This document shows, piece by piece, positions 50,101-62,166 of a stretch of DNA of 64,000 bases. The notes beneath the pieces were generated by a model that was not told where the DNA came from, searched no databases, and saw only the letters and a list, made by a program, of their open reading frames with translations. The translations under genes were made by a program, and so were the position numbers. Each line of letters begins with the position of its first letter. Position 1 is the stretch's first letter. The stretch spans positions 4,673,501 through 4,737,500 of the forward strand of contig NC_092578.1 of assembly GCF_037975245.1 (NCBI RefSeq), read 5' to 3'. Origin of the DNA: Apostichopus japonicus. Its lineage: Eukaryota > Echinodermata > Holothuroidea > Aspidochirotida > Stichopodidae.

Positions 50101-53100
50101 AAGTGAACTTTTTCACAAAATATATTCTTTTTGATTGAACCAACTTGGTATATGGTGATACTGTATCTCCCATATTTCTGACAAATATGATATTAAATGT
50201 AAGGACAGTTGACACAGACAGTTGCTTTTAGAGTAATTTACTGTACTGTATGCTTGTATGAAACTGCTGCTGCTGCTACCACATAAGGTGTACACAAAAT
50301 ACTTTCAACAGTTTGGAGAGAACCTTGTTTATGTGGTGCAACCATTAAAGGGCAGAGATTTCATGGAAACCAAACAACAGGATACCATAATAATAATCAT
50401 AATAATAATAATTCATGAGTCTACCATCCAACCAGGTTTTTTCTGGGGGCAGCATTTAAGTACACGTTGCCAGAAAGAGTGCATGCTGGATGATGGCACA
50501 ATACACCACTGTAATCGACTCCATCCAGTACACACTAAAGCATACCATGTGCTTCCATATGATACACACACTATTTACCATTGTAAAACAGCAACCATTT
50601 ATCTGAAGATTATAGGAGCTCGTCAACTTGATGTATACATCCGAGTACAATACCGAACATCGCATCAAGTCTCTGCTGTAAACACATATTTGATCCAGAT
50701 CAGACTAAGAGTTTAATTCAGGCAGAGACAAGGGTTGGACATGGAAGGGATCTCTCTGCATCCCTTTGGTAGTGTAAACTCAACTCTGAAATAAAAGGAG
50801 TTCTGGGATGACCCAGATTAGAAGTGACCTTTCCATGTTAATACATCATTGTTACAATGCATACCGAGCAATACTACTATGCTACGAAGTAAAGTTCCTT
50901 CCATCCAGATAAGAACTGGGTACCAAAGGGGGTGGGGGGAATGTTTGAAATGTTACACCCAACGATGGAATGGAAAAAAAATTAGCATTAGGTTGCTGCA
51001 ATCCTTCAGACACAGAAACATTTTCATTTCTGTATCAAATTAGGACGCCAAATAGATTTCAGTTTTCCTTTACCAATGGTTTTTACTAGAACTTTAATTA
51101 AGCAAAGTCCAAAGCATGCAAAATCTCAACAACAACAACAAAATCTTGCAAGTCTGTCATCCAGCCTTGATAACACATAGATCTATGTTTTAGGTTAACG
51201 AAATCCTTCCTTCCTACTATTACGCAGAAGGCACTGTAACAGTAGTTAATACATTTATATAGCAACTTTCAAAGATTGTCAGAAAGACAACAAACCAATT
51301 CTAAGGAATCGGTTGCCCTCCACAAAACCAGGTCGTCCGTTGCACAGTTCCACTTATAAAATAGAAAATAATTAACTGAAATGAAGCACATCAGAGCAGA
51401 ACACCTTACAAGGTTTGCTTTTGAAGCAGATACCGTGCGGTACTGTACGTATCAATTAGTGGAAGTGAGGACTGATTTTAGAAATGGCGTAAAACCCATC
51501 CATCACCTTAAATAGTTTATATGACAGATATCTTTGTTAAGAACAATTATCCCAAACTGCTAAGGAAAATCTTGCTACCATTTTGTGAGATATTTACATA
51601 GTAGTTTAAAAGTCATATATCTGGAAACTGTCATTTTGTTAATCTGTGATGTCATAGTACCAATATGATCTGGAAACCTTTTAACTTTCTATTTATGTTC
51701 TTTTCATAATTTTAATTCATGTCAAATGTAAACAGTGTTGACACTGTAAACCCCTGACATCATTAGGTCATGTTTTAAAGCTTCAATATTTTAGATGGAC
51801 ACCATTTGAAGAAACCTCATCTCCACGATAGAAAATAAACATTGTGATAATATACAGAAAGACATACGAAAACTGAAGCACATGTGGCTCAGTGATGTCG
51901 TATTTAGACTTGATCAAGTCTTCAGCCTTGTGCTTGAAGGAACATTAAAACCTGTGATATCTCCCAAGTGGAATAAACATTTTGTTCTTAACTGTTTTGG
52001 GGAAAAGTGTTCATTTCACATAGACCAATGATGATGGTTGCCTTTGTGTCTACTCAAGTGTAGAGCGAGAGTTCCAAGGTTGGGAGGGGACAGGTAAGCC
52101 ACGAGGCAAAATAAATGAACATTCAGTTTCTCACATAGACACTACTTCTCCTTTTAGCCTTCAAACTATTGTTTCGTTTGTATTTATTCACTTTCGTTTC
52201 TTGTAAAGAAGTGCCCACCATTGCAGATTTATATCAAAGTAACTATGTATGCAAGTCGATTCCTACTTTGAAAAAGTCCAATTTTCTTCCTTGCCACTTC
52301 AGTGTCTGTCAGGCCTCCACAAATATTAATTATTATATACAAAGCTATAAATCTGTCAATTTGGTCTTAGCGAATGAAAAATAATGAATAATCATTTTGT
52401 TCTTGGAAAAAATGTTATTGAAGAATCTTTAGACATGTTAAATACATCAAACCTTACAACATTCATACAGTACTGTCCAGAATACACAAAAGCAATGTTT
52501 TGCATTCAGTAACATTACTGTCAAAGGCCTGAGTACTGTAGCCTACACATATGGAACAGTTCACTGTCAGGCTGTACTGCTAAGTCTATACAGGACTGAG
52601 CCACATACAGTACATAGCTCATTTCAATGAACATTATTACATTTTAGTGCAAAACTATACAAGATCTTTGCATAACATGCAATGGACCAGACCGCACACT
52701 GTAGTTATTGCACACAGCTTAACATGCTATAGACGTGTCATAAGTAACAGTACGTTCAGTTTGTTTGTTTTACACAAAACTGTTTTTGACACGGTTCTGC
52801 AGTGATTTCCATAAACAAAGGTACTGAACAGCAAAAGGCATTGTCCACATTTTCTAAATAATAACTGTTCAACATGTTGGTATCCAATGCATAAGTAATG
52901 AATATTTGTATTACCTACTGTATATGCAAGGTAGAAGCTGCAAGTGCACAGCATGTGAAACTGCCTACTGTACATGTGTGCATTTTACTTGCGTATACAT
53001 GTGAACAAGGGAGAATTACTTAAATATCCGTAAAAGCCTTTGTGAGAGAGCCGTGACAACAACAAAATGTCGATAGAAATTTGATCTTAAGATGAACTGT

Positions 53101-53489
53101 TTGGTGTATTTTCTAGAACAGAGTTCAAAACAGTCTGTATAGCATGCTTCTTGTTTGTTAAAATTGCCCAAATTCCTCTCAGCAGTAAAAGAGTCCTGAC
53201 AAGAAAATGCTATCAGAAAGTCCACTCCTGGGTGGTAATGCCGACAAACGGCGTCCGCATTGCGAAATTACGATGGTTGGCCATCACTAGCGTTGAAATG
53301 ATGGAATCAGGAGGAGTTTTTACTGCAACCCTGAGTACTATCTGGCAGGCATTTCTTTCATTCAATCTTTATCTGATAATATTGCCATTTGCATCAAAGG
53401 GTGGAAGCAACAGCTAGAGTACATCCATCCAACAAGCATGTACAGTATAGCTTCAAGTATAGGCTCAAACTAGTATGTACAGTGTATGT
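47151..53489. other. gene X intron, long central part
   Basis: AT-rich sequence. A TAA/TAATAATAAT stretch lies at 50388-50412 and a G10 run at 49601. No exon required by phase. Confidence 0.45.
52040..52115 (+). repeat. inverted-repeat element, decayed fragment
   Basis: GAGAGTTCCAAGGTTGGGAG then GGGACAGGTAAGCCACGAGG resemble the right arm of the family. Confidence 0.55.
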
Positions 53490-53715
53490 ATGTATTTTAG
53501 ATCCTCCTGCAAGCAGGAACTCGCGAAGAAGCCTCACTGGCTTATCAAAGCCGCAAGCTGACGGAAGTCAGTCTCTTACATTCATATTTAACGTCCATGA
53601 TTATGAATTGTCAACAACTCTGCAACTGGACGACATACATTAAGTTTGGAGTGACTCGAACCGGGGACTTTATGATTGGAAGGCACCGGCGTAAACACCT
53701 GAGCTAACGTATGCG
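53490..53715 (-). repeat. tRNA-derived SINE with body
   Basis: On the minus strand an A box (TTAGCTCAGGTG at 53707-53696) and a B box (GGTTCGAGTC at 53662-53653) are spaced as in a tRNA. A body follows with CAGTTGCAGAGTTGTTGACA, AGACTGACTTCCGTCAGC and GCGAGTTCCTGCTTGCAGGA. The low-complexity-free body and the weak coding frame across it fit an old SINE. It sits in the gene X intron. Confidence 0.6.
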
Positions 53716-55060
53716 AGATCTGCAACCGGAACTACTCCACGGTATAACTAAGAGACGGCGACTAAAACCTGCTAAATTGTAATGATGACATTGTTAGGCT
53801 TGTTAACAGACATCCCAAAGCTGGGTGACATTGCACAGCAATACTACTTAGCCTAGCTGTATAAATTCCATAGCAGTGAATAATTTAGTGTTCACGTTTT
53901 GAATGGCTGCAATTTTATGTAGCAGTTTAGAGGGCTCTGAATTTGGTAAAAATAATTTTTATACTATCTGCTTCCTGTCACGTACAAAAACTGCTATACA
54001 TGTACATTTCTGGACTTCTACACAGTAGCAATTTCGACCACCTTGAATAGCATTTTGCGATGTGATACTGGATAAATTTTTCCCTCCATGGGCCATAGAT
54101 TTGACAACAAGTCAGTAATCTATCCTGAAAAACCATGTACCTGTACCTGTCTGTATAGATACTGCAGAAGCTCGCAGATAAGAGGCAGATTTTGAGCCTG
54201 TTTTATTGCAGCTTTCAAATGCTAAACCTCTTTAACAACATATCCAGTACAGTAGGTTGTTCCATGGAACAACATGTGTCAACAGCAGATCAGAAGGCTA
54301 CTTAAACTTGCACAAAAAGTTTTGTCAATTTGTGTTTCTATTTTAATACTAACCTTTCCCTATTGCAATCCAATTTTGGCTTTTAACTCAAATTCTCCTT
54401 TCTCTCATTTTCACCGCCTACTCTTCATTCTACGATGTTAAGTGAGAACGTCACGCTCCATTATGGACGTAGCCTTCGGCCGTATACATCTATATATAGC
54501 GATCCAAATGCGGACGGAATAAAAATATACTCGACCGAAACGGTTAGGAGCGACCACCTTAAACAATGACACTAGTGGGGCACGGGAAAACAACTATTTT
54601 ATCAAGCTGTAATTCTCAAAGCAGAGAGACTTAACATAATTATGAATCTTAAAAAGTCATTATGACAGATGTTAGTTGGCCAAAAGAATTGCAAAATGAA
54701 AAAAATTCTCAAACTACAAACACGTCTGCTACAAGCAATGTGTGCAGATGTTACTGGGGTCTCTACAACAAAACCATGGCAGCTTCAAGATACAAGATCA
54801 GCATTCCTTGCTGAAAATGGCCGAAAGCGATGATTTGTGGGGGCACATAAGGGAATAATTTGTCCAGCTTCGCACTACAGTGTGCAAGTCAAAAACCCAC
54901 GTTTTGCGAATAAGAATCTGCGTTTCCTGCAGAGCAAAACTTTTGATACATTTTTATGATGGAGTCCCTAGTTGCTTAATATGCATATGATGCTCCCCAT
55001 TTGCAGACTTGATGACTTAATGATAACAAATGAACTAGTCAAAACTGCAATTGGCCTTAC

Positions 55061-55116
55061 CTTACTCGATTGTTCGAATACGAAAGCACAGAATATGAAT
55101 GCATGCATGTATGCCT
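55061..55116 (-). CDS. gene X, third exon (short, tentative)
   Basis: A 56-bp segment with a strong donor AGTAAG/GTAAGG and a weaker acceptor GGCCGTAG. It is entered in phase 1 and left in phase 0, exactly what is needed to connect the 55.5 kb exon to the 46.5 kb exon. It adds EAYMHAFIFCAFVFEQSSK. The acceptor has a poor pyrimidine tract, so the exon rests mainly on phase and donor strength. Confidence 0.4.
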
Positions 55117-55468
55117 CTACGGCCAGTACCTACGTAGCTTAAAGGAATATACTGTATCAGCATCTTTTGCAAAATGTTTGTTGCAACCTGTCATATGGCC
55201 AAATACCAATGCACTAGAGACAGTCTACTTGTTATAAACAATGTTGAATCCCCATGGAAATAATTTAGTGTTCAAATTTTGTATAGCATTTTTAAAAGGC
55301 TCTAATGTTTTTCTCTCATTGAATACTATACTTTATGTGTAGAAGACTGCAATACATCTTTAAACTTGACTATTTTGTATTTTGCAATGCTATATATACT
55401 AGATTAATTACTCCCCCATGCCCTGCTGTAACTGCAGTCATAATGGAAGTTGCTACCTTTTCGTTTAC

Positions 55469-55618
55469 CTCCTTCATAGTCCGAGTGTCCATGAATTAAA
55501 AAATTATAACTTAGTGACGCCAACCAAAGCCTTTCACAGCTGATATAGGTATGATAAGAATCAAATTCATTTGTTCCATCTCTCAGCAATGTGAATTCTT
55601 CCATGGTTTGACCAAATT
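55469..55618 (-). CDS. gene X, second exon (unrecognised protein)
   Basis: The acceptor AAATTTATGGCAG lies above 55618 and the donor GAAGGAG/GTAAACG below 55469. The 150-bp exon is entered and left in phase 1. It codes for about 49 residues, beginning FGQTMEEFTLLRDGTNEF and continuing DSYHTYISCERLW, a hydrophobic LASLSYNFLI stretch and HGHSDYEG. Composition is protein-like (W, C, Y, H spread; acidic start), unlike the repeat-derived frames elsewhere. No catalytic motif or signal peptide is seen. The hydrophobic part is too short and too polar to call a membrane span. I do not recognise the family. Confidence 0.55.
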
Positions 55619-58600
55619 CTGCCATAAATTTAGAAATTATACTTGTAAAGGTCGGGCATCGAACTGCATGAAGCATGGACAAATTTCACTAACTTTGTGG
55701 GAGCATTGAAGTTTACTGTATAGTTCCACTAAATGGGTGAAAGAATCCCTAAAGTGTCTGAAAATACAGAATTGATGTTTCTTAGTTTCACTGTGGGAAG
55801 TTTGGCCGTTTTCGTTACGGCTTTGCAGATTAAACTTGCAATTGAAAAAGTGGTTACAATTTGACTAAAGAAGACAGCAACTACAGCACTTGTCAGTATT
55901 GTCTATCAGTGCAGTTACATACTGTACTGTATGTACAACACAGTGCACGAATTGAGGTAACAAGCGAAATTACTCTTTCTACCTCACATGTCTGTATGTA
56001 ACTACTGTACAATATCCTACGAAGATATATGAATGCTAATCAAATTGAAGATTAGCATAATTGCTAATCAGTTTCCCTAATTTTAATTATTCCCTGTGTT
56101 TTGTTTTCAACTTTTTTCTGTAGGACCTACATAAGTTGTGTTTAATTCAATAATGGAACGCTAGTAACAATTTTGAAAACCGATCATTTTAGTGAGATGT
56201 GGCAACATATACAAGGCTCACATTTGTATTGTTTTGATCACAAAATGTCATGAATTGAGGCAACTTATGAATTTTATGGGAAGCTAACATCTCTGATACT
56301 GAAAAAGGACTTTTCATCTCATTGTATGTTTGTTCTCCACATTGAGAATTGCCAAAGTAAAAGGTGCATTCATACCACAGTAATTCCTTCTTTGCCAAAA
56401 AATTTCTAAGTTGTGAAAATAAAGTTTTTTACATACTGTAATGGAAAAGTGATCGGAACTGGCCGGGATTGGACCGACTTGCCTATAGTGGTTGGGGAAA
56501 TATTCGTTCAACTTTGAATATAATTGGATTAATTGGGGTATCTGTTAATGGTTACTTTTAACGTCAGGGGTTCGTAAAAGTTGTGAGCAAGTCCTCGGCC
56601 AGCAGCCTAGCTTCGCTGTTTCAAAGTAACGGCCTGTCCTGTCCCTCTCTTTACCCGCCCTGCCCCTCTGTCAACAGACTTTCTCCACCTTGCCCCTCCT
56701 TCAACTGCCCTTGTCATTTTGGTCATGGGGCTTTTCACTGTACAAAACTACGGCAGCAGAACTCTTTGCTGCATGTATCTTATGGTTACACAGCCGCTTA
56801 CCAATATGCTAGCCACTGATTTGGAAAACCACTAGCCTATCTTTCCAGTAACTTCTGTTGTACTGTACATACAGTATGATACATTACTCTGTTTGACCAA
56901 GTGCTTTCAACACTTTATTTACATGATTATTTCAGTAGAAAAGACATGAGCATATCCTAAATAAGAAGTTGAACTACCCCTTGTGTTTACCAGAACAAAA
57001 AAGGAAAAAATTTCTTAATTTTTCTCAGTTACATAAGAAATTCTATCCTACCGTTAACGGTTAACCGGCTATACTGAAAACTAAGCCTAGCCAAAATAGC
57101 AAGTGCTTCATGTTTGAAATATTTCATAACCAAATTGGCAACAAATTTGCAAATTTTAATACAATCTTTTTATTATTCATTGAAGGTTTCAAGGAACCCA
57201 AACTGCATCCATAATAATCTTTGCAGCTATATAAAAGATATGCAATCTTTGGAGTTATTTCAAAAATAGGGGTTTTCCATGTGTTGTAAATTTTATCTCA
57301 CACCAGAAGCACAGTGCATGATAGTAATAGGCTGCACAGTTCTTATCAAATGCTTTACCACAGTTTTATCAAACATTTCTCAAAAGGTCCTTCTTCCGGG
57401 GACCCCCACCAGGATATTGCCCTGGACCCCCGGCATGTGTGCCCGCTCAGCCAAACTCCATCCTGACCCTGTTTTCAATGAATCTAGGAGTCTACAGGCC
57501 TTTTAAGGAGGTTGTTCTCATGGCCTCATGATCTATACATAATATTTTCTACATATTTTTAGTGGTGCTATTAAATCAGTTGATAACCAGCGGGATTTTT
57601 ATGCTGGCATTTTCTCTCTCTAGATGCTTTACTTTACATTGATTTCTCACATTCACAGCGTCTGTGTATCTGGTTTTCTCCCTTACATTTTCACAGACGC
57701 TATGTAAGGGAGTTGTATATCATGCAGTGGTGTGCATTGCATGATGTCTAGGCTGGCAAAATATACCGCTTCAGAATTCCACAGTTATTTTGTTGTTGCA
57801 TATAAGTTAAGTTTTCATCTTTTGATTTTTGTTGTGCACATTTTAGGCCAATCAGTACACACTTCCATTGTGCTCAAGCAAATGTGTTATCAGGGGTCAT
57901 TATAACTAAGTATTGTGTGTTCCTGTAGAGGTATTTTATAGTTCCTTTTTTATGGGGGACTGCAGGGACACAAGTTTTCTGAGCGGACGCAACTATTAAA
58001 TTCCTAGTAACAATACTACTGTAGACAGATCCAAGTCCTCGGAAAACATTACCAAGTTACGCAATAAAAACGTTACCAGTTACACCGGACTGTAATAGAG
58101 CCATTTCCAAGCTCACTATAAAGTATTTCAAATTTAGTTAGAAGTTTATTGGCTACTTAGCAAACAATCTATTGATGTAAATACACAATATGAATTCCTG
58201 GATACAACTAAGTCTTGGATTCCTAGTACATTATCAATTTAGCAACATGTAAGAAAAGTTCTTTTCTTTATCCTATAAACTACCATTCAAAATCATTTCA
58301 CTGAACAGTAAAGTTAAGTAAAACTTTTTGTCCATAAAAGGAAATTGTGGAATCTCCATGCTTTAGGCACCAATCTCCACTTTTTTGTCTGGAAATTTCC
58401 AGGTTGATAATTTAGGGACATTGGCATTATGTGCGATTTGTGCTTGCATCCTAGCCTAGAATCAACTTCAAACAAGATGTCTTGTTAATTTCCTCTTATT
58501 GGATTTTGATCCAAATTTCATGACCTGTTAATCAAGCATCAGTTTTTGCTAGGTGTAGTGTGGAATATTTCTTGCCGAATCACTAAGAGTTTTACCAACA

Positions 58601-59057
58601 AATTGATTTGCATAACTAGGGCTGTGAAATTACTGTGGGCTTACACTAACATTGCTGTGGTGTAATGCTACACTGAAGTGAACTATGTCCTTGGTTTCCC
58701 TGTGGCCTAGGCTAGGGCCTATGGCTTAGCCTAGAGTAGCCACTCTCGTGGTTTCGTTGCCAAGACATACTCTCTTAGTCTACCGTTGTCGTAACTGCAG
58801 TAAGTCATAACATAATACTAGTAGTAGTTAAACTTGATCATGTCATGATCCACCACTGGCCTAAGTAGAGACTGCCTTAGAGTTACTGTAACTGTAATAT
58901 AGCTTGTAGCCTATGCCTAACGTTAGGCCTATAGTAAAACCTGATGTAGGCTTATAAACATTCCGCACATCTCATTTCAACTGTCCCTTTTCCATAAAGA
59001 ACCGTATAACATTACAAAACATCATAAATGAACGAACTGTTAACTAAAGTATCTTAC
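55619..59057. other. gene X first intron
   Basis: No exon found. It holds the interleaved hairpins at 57.66 kb. Confidence 0.45.
57657..57712. repeat. two interleaved inverted repeats
   Basis: AGCGTCTGTG (57657-57666) pairs with CACAGACGCT (57692-57701), and CTCCCTTACAT (57678-57688) pairs with ATGTAAGGGAG (57702-57712). The two stems interleave, so only one can form at a time. Confidence 0.7.
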
Positions 59058-59100
59058 CTCGAATGTCACTCATATGATAGATCCTTGTGGCGTCAGACAT
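59058..59100 (-). CDS. gene X, first coding exon (unrecognised protein)
   Basis: ATG at 59100-59098 opens MSDATRIYHMSDIR and ends at the donor CGAG/GTAAGA in phase 1. An in-frame TAG lies nine codons upstream, so this is a true upper limit for the start. A second in-frame ATG (MSDIR) at 59073 is an alternative start. The exon joins in frame to the 55.5 kb exon. The function is not recognised. Confidence 0.55.
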
Positions 59101-59301
59101 GAGATGTAAATCCCTGCTAAGAGACTAGAAACTACCTCAATGAGTCGCCATGTTGTGATACAACAACAAGCTAGCAAAGTTAACCGGCTACTTCGTACAT
59201 ACACTGTGAACTGTGATATTTCCTGACGGGGATCATGTGATTTGGGATAGCCAATCGTATATATTTTATTTTTAGTAACAATCCGATTGTTTTTATTACA
59301 G
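59101..59301. promoter_or_regulatory. possible promoter of gene X, perhaps bidirectional
   Basis: This lies directly upstream of the gene X start. On the plus strand it contains CATGTG (E-box like, about 59234), GCCAAT at about 59250 (a CCAAT box in plus orientation) and a TATATATTTTATTT stretch at about 59259, some 40 bp before the possible plus-strand exon. The elements fit a short shared promoter, but position and motifs are the only support. Confidence 0.25.
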
Positions 59302-59469
59302 CGAGACCCACAATCCCAGGGTCTAACCAAGGAGGCAGCTTTTTACCTCCTCATATTCTCCTACCTCGAGAGGAAGAAAACCAGCAAGAAGAAAAGAAGA
59401 TGCAAGAAATTGCGGCAGCAGGAATAGGCAGTGAAGATTCCTCGCATCGCGCGTTGCTATCTCGCCTGA
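59302..59469 (+). CDS. possible plus-strand exon, head to head with gene X
   Basis: A strong acceptor-like sequence GATTGTTTTTATTACAG precedes 59302 and a donor CTGA/GTACGT follows 59469. One frame stays open through the whole 168 bp (phase 1 to phase 1): GSNQGGSFLPPHILLPREEE, a Q/E/K-rich part, then IAAAGIGSEDSSHRALLSRL. An internal ATG at 59400 with A at -3 could be the start if transcription begins near 59290. A second frame is also open for most of the segment, and the minus strand has a donor-like site here (CTCGAG/GTAGGA), so it could instead be 5' untranslated exon of gene X. Not recognised. Confidence 0.3.
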
Positions 59470-60049
59470 GTACGTGGATCAAACGAAATCTATCATTTTA
59501 TTGGCTTGAATCTAAATATAGAAACAGCACTCGCTTAACTATACATAAGCAGCTCTTGTAGAGAGCTCTTTAGTACTGTACGAGTCTAACGAATTATAAT
59601 ATCGTTCATCGAAAGTCGTATGTAAATAGTGTCAACGTGTAGTCCGAGAAAGAGTCATTACTGGATCTGAAGGTCGAGGAGTCAGCTTTTTCTTTAAAGA
59701 AAAAGTCTGCTTATCCAGCTAAATCTCGAGAAATAATTTTAAAATATAGCTTGTTAAATGTAGACTTTCTTTAATTCACTGCAGGAAAATGTGGATTTTC
59801 TATGACAATGGACTATTTTGAGATTTTGAGAGAACATGATGGACATTAAGGCTTACAATACCGACATGATCGTGAAACCTTTAAGTATGCCTGTGTCAAA
59901 GCATTGCAGACTACATGTTTGCATTAAATAATTTGGGGATATATTTTAAGTTTCACCGTTACAGGGAAGATATAGGATATCTTAAAAGCTGCTGTATGTT
60001 AATTTAGTTGGTGGAATTAGTCAAATGGTACAGTATATTATTTTGCGTG

Positions 60050-60425
60050 GGACACAGTCCCAGGGACATAGCGGGGGGGGGGGGGGGGGCAATGTGTGTG
60101 ATGGCTCCCCCTCCCCTTGAGTAACCCGAATAAATAACATTTAACTAAAAAGCAGGATATATCATTCAAGCCCTCTTTTCAGGTTGAAGGAAGCTAAGCA
60201 ACCCTTCTCAATCTTTCCCTGAAAGTTCGTCTGCTCCCTAATACAATTCTATTACTATTGTTAGTTTCCTGCAACGTGGGAGGCATTTTGTGCAATATAA
60301 GAATCATCATGGCGCTCTGTTAAGTGTAACAATTCTCCCTTTGTGAGAAATGCCCCTTTTAATATTCTTTCCCCCGCCCCACCCTCCTTTCAAATTTCTG
60401 GCTACGTCCCTGCACAGTCCCACAC
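60050..60425. repeat. possible inverted-repeat element around a G19 run
   Basis: GGGACACAGTCCCAGGGACA then TAGC on the left faces GGCTACGTCCCTGCACAGTC then CC on the right, inverted and imperfect. The interior is G- and C-rich. Confidence 0.4.
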
Positions 60426-60945
60426 CCGCCATCGTCAGTCGCCGGGAGAAATGTTCAGTCGGGATTGTTGTTAACATTCAGACCGTGGGAAATTAGATCA
60501 CTACTGCTGGTTAACACCCCACCCTCTGCCCTCCCCCCCCCCCCCTCCACCCCTCTTCAACTTCACACAAAGTATTTATTAGCACAATTTTGCATTTAGA
60601 GCGACTTATGTGGACCTAATTAATATTATAAGTATGCCTCACAAAGCACCATTTGACGTCTTAACTGTGATTCATTGATTTTTTAACTAGAGCACCTACA
60701 TATACACAACGTTGGCGTATACAGGAACATAACAATGGAAGGTATTACATGATCCGTTCATTGTATGTACACTACAGACGGGACCGTTACAGTTAAATAA
60801 CCGAATTTTGGCCCGCATTTCCGGCATCAGAAAAGGGAATGGCTGGAAACATTTGTACTTCTAACGAATAATCCAAGTACCTTGTACTCAGGCTATACCA
60901 GCTAGTATTATGATTGTTTGTCTAACAATTTCTATATTGTATAAT

Positions 60946-60977
60946 CAGGGAGCTGCTACTCTAGTAGCAGCTCCCTG
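60946..60977. repeat. perfect 13-bp hairpin
   Basis: CAGGGAGCTGCTA and TAGCAGCTCCCTG flank the six bases CTCTAG. An imperfect ATAAT/ATTATA match extends the stem. Confidence 0.85.
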
Positions 60978-61987
60978 GTATAATATTAAATCTGTACGCC
61001 GGGTTGGTCTCATTGTATTATGGCACGGCGTGTAAATGGTTATCGAATATAGATCCCCATTGTTATTGCAAAATTGCAGCTATTTTGGAATAACTATCTG
61101 CGGATTTGACGCCAAGAAGAATAGCGTGCTACTATTTCATTTTCATTGTTAATTTTGCCCAAGAAAGAGAGAAAAAATGACGTAATCTGGTTGGAAAAAT
61201 ACTTGCTGTCAAGGTTATAAAAAATTTAAGTACACATGCACAACTGCAGTACTGGGCAGTACAGTGTAGTACAGCACAGTACTATTACAGTACCGGTACA
61301 GTACAGCACATTAGAGGCTCATCGAACGGCTGTACTTATATATAGTTTTACCCTATACTTTTATATAACATAATCAGCAGATCAGGTGCATAGTTTATCT
61401 AGCATCATTTACATAAAAGAATCGGAACAGAATGTAATTTTTATATCATTAACTGCCAGTGGTGTATATTACTGAAAGGTTAGTTAACATCAAGGGTGGA
61501 TGCAGGATGTTTTAAGAGGAGGGTATACGGTCGTCAAAGCCGACTCGCATTTAGGGGGTTCTGGGGGATTTCCCCAGAAATGAAACCTTATACATGTTAT
61601 ACTTGCAATGGTTAGTGCACATTAAGGTTATAAACTAAGTCTATTCTTAGGTCTACACGCAAGGTTCCGCTACTAATTACTGTTATTTGGCTGTGTGTGT
61701 ATGTGGGGTTGACAAGGGTATATACACCCCACCCCCTCAGACTGGATCCTGGTGGGGTGGGGTGAGGGTAGGACATATCTCATGGTATGGTTGTATCATG
61801 TGATTGATATCGAAAGATAACAAAATCGTTGTAAATTATCGTTTTGTTTTTAGTGTTTCTCATTGCAGTGTCAAGCAACGCAATCTCGGGATAATAATAT
61901 AATACAAAATAATGAATTATGTAATGTGAACAAGAGTTTCGGTATGTATCAACTCAATTATTACAAAGCATGGTAGTATAGTATTGC

Positions 61988-62004
61988 CTATATAGCAATT
62001 AAAA

Positions 62005-62072
<68 letters not shown>

Positions 62073-62107
62073 GTATATATATATATCAATATATATATAT
62101 ATATTTC

Positions 62108-62165
<58 letters not shown>
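61988..62165 (+). repeat. long TA microsatellite
   Basis: (TA)n of about 178 bp with a few C, G and T interruptions. Confidence 0.95.
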
Positions 62166-62166
<1 letters not shown>

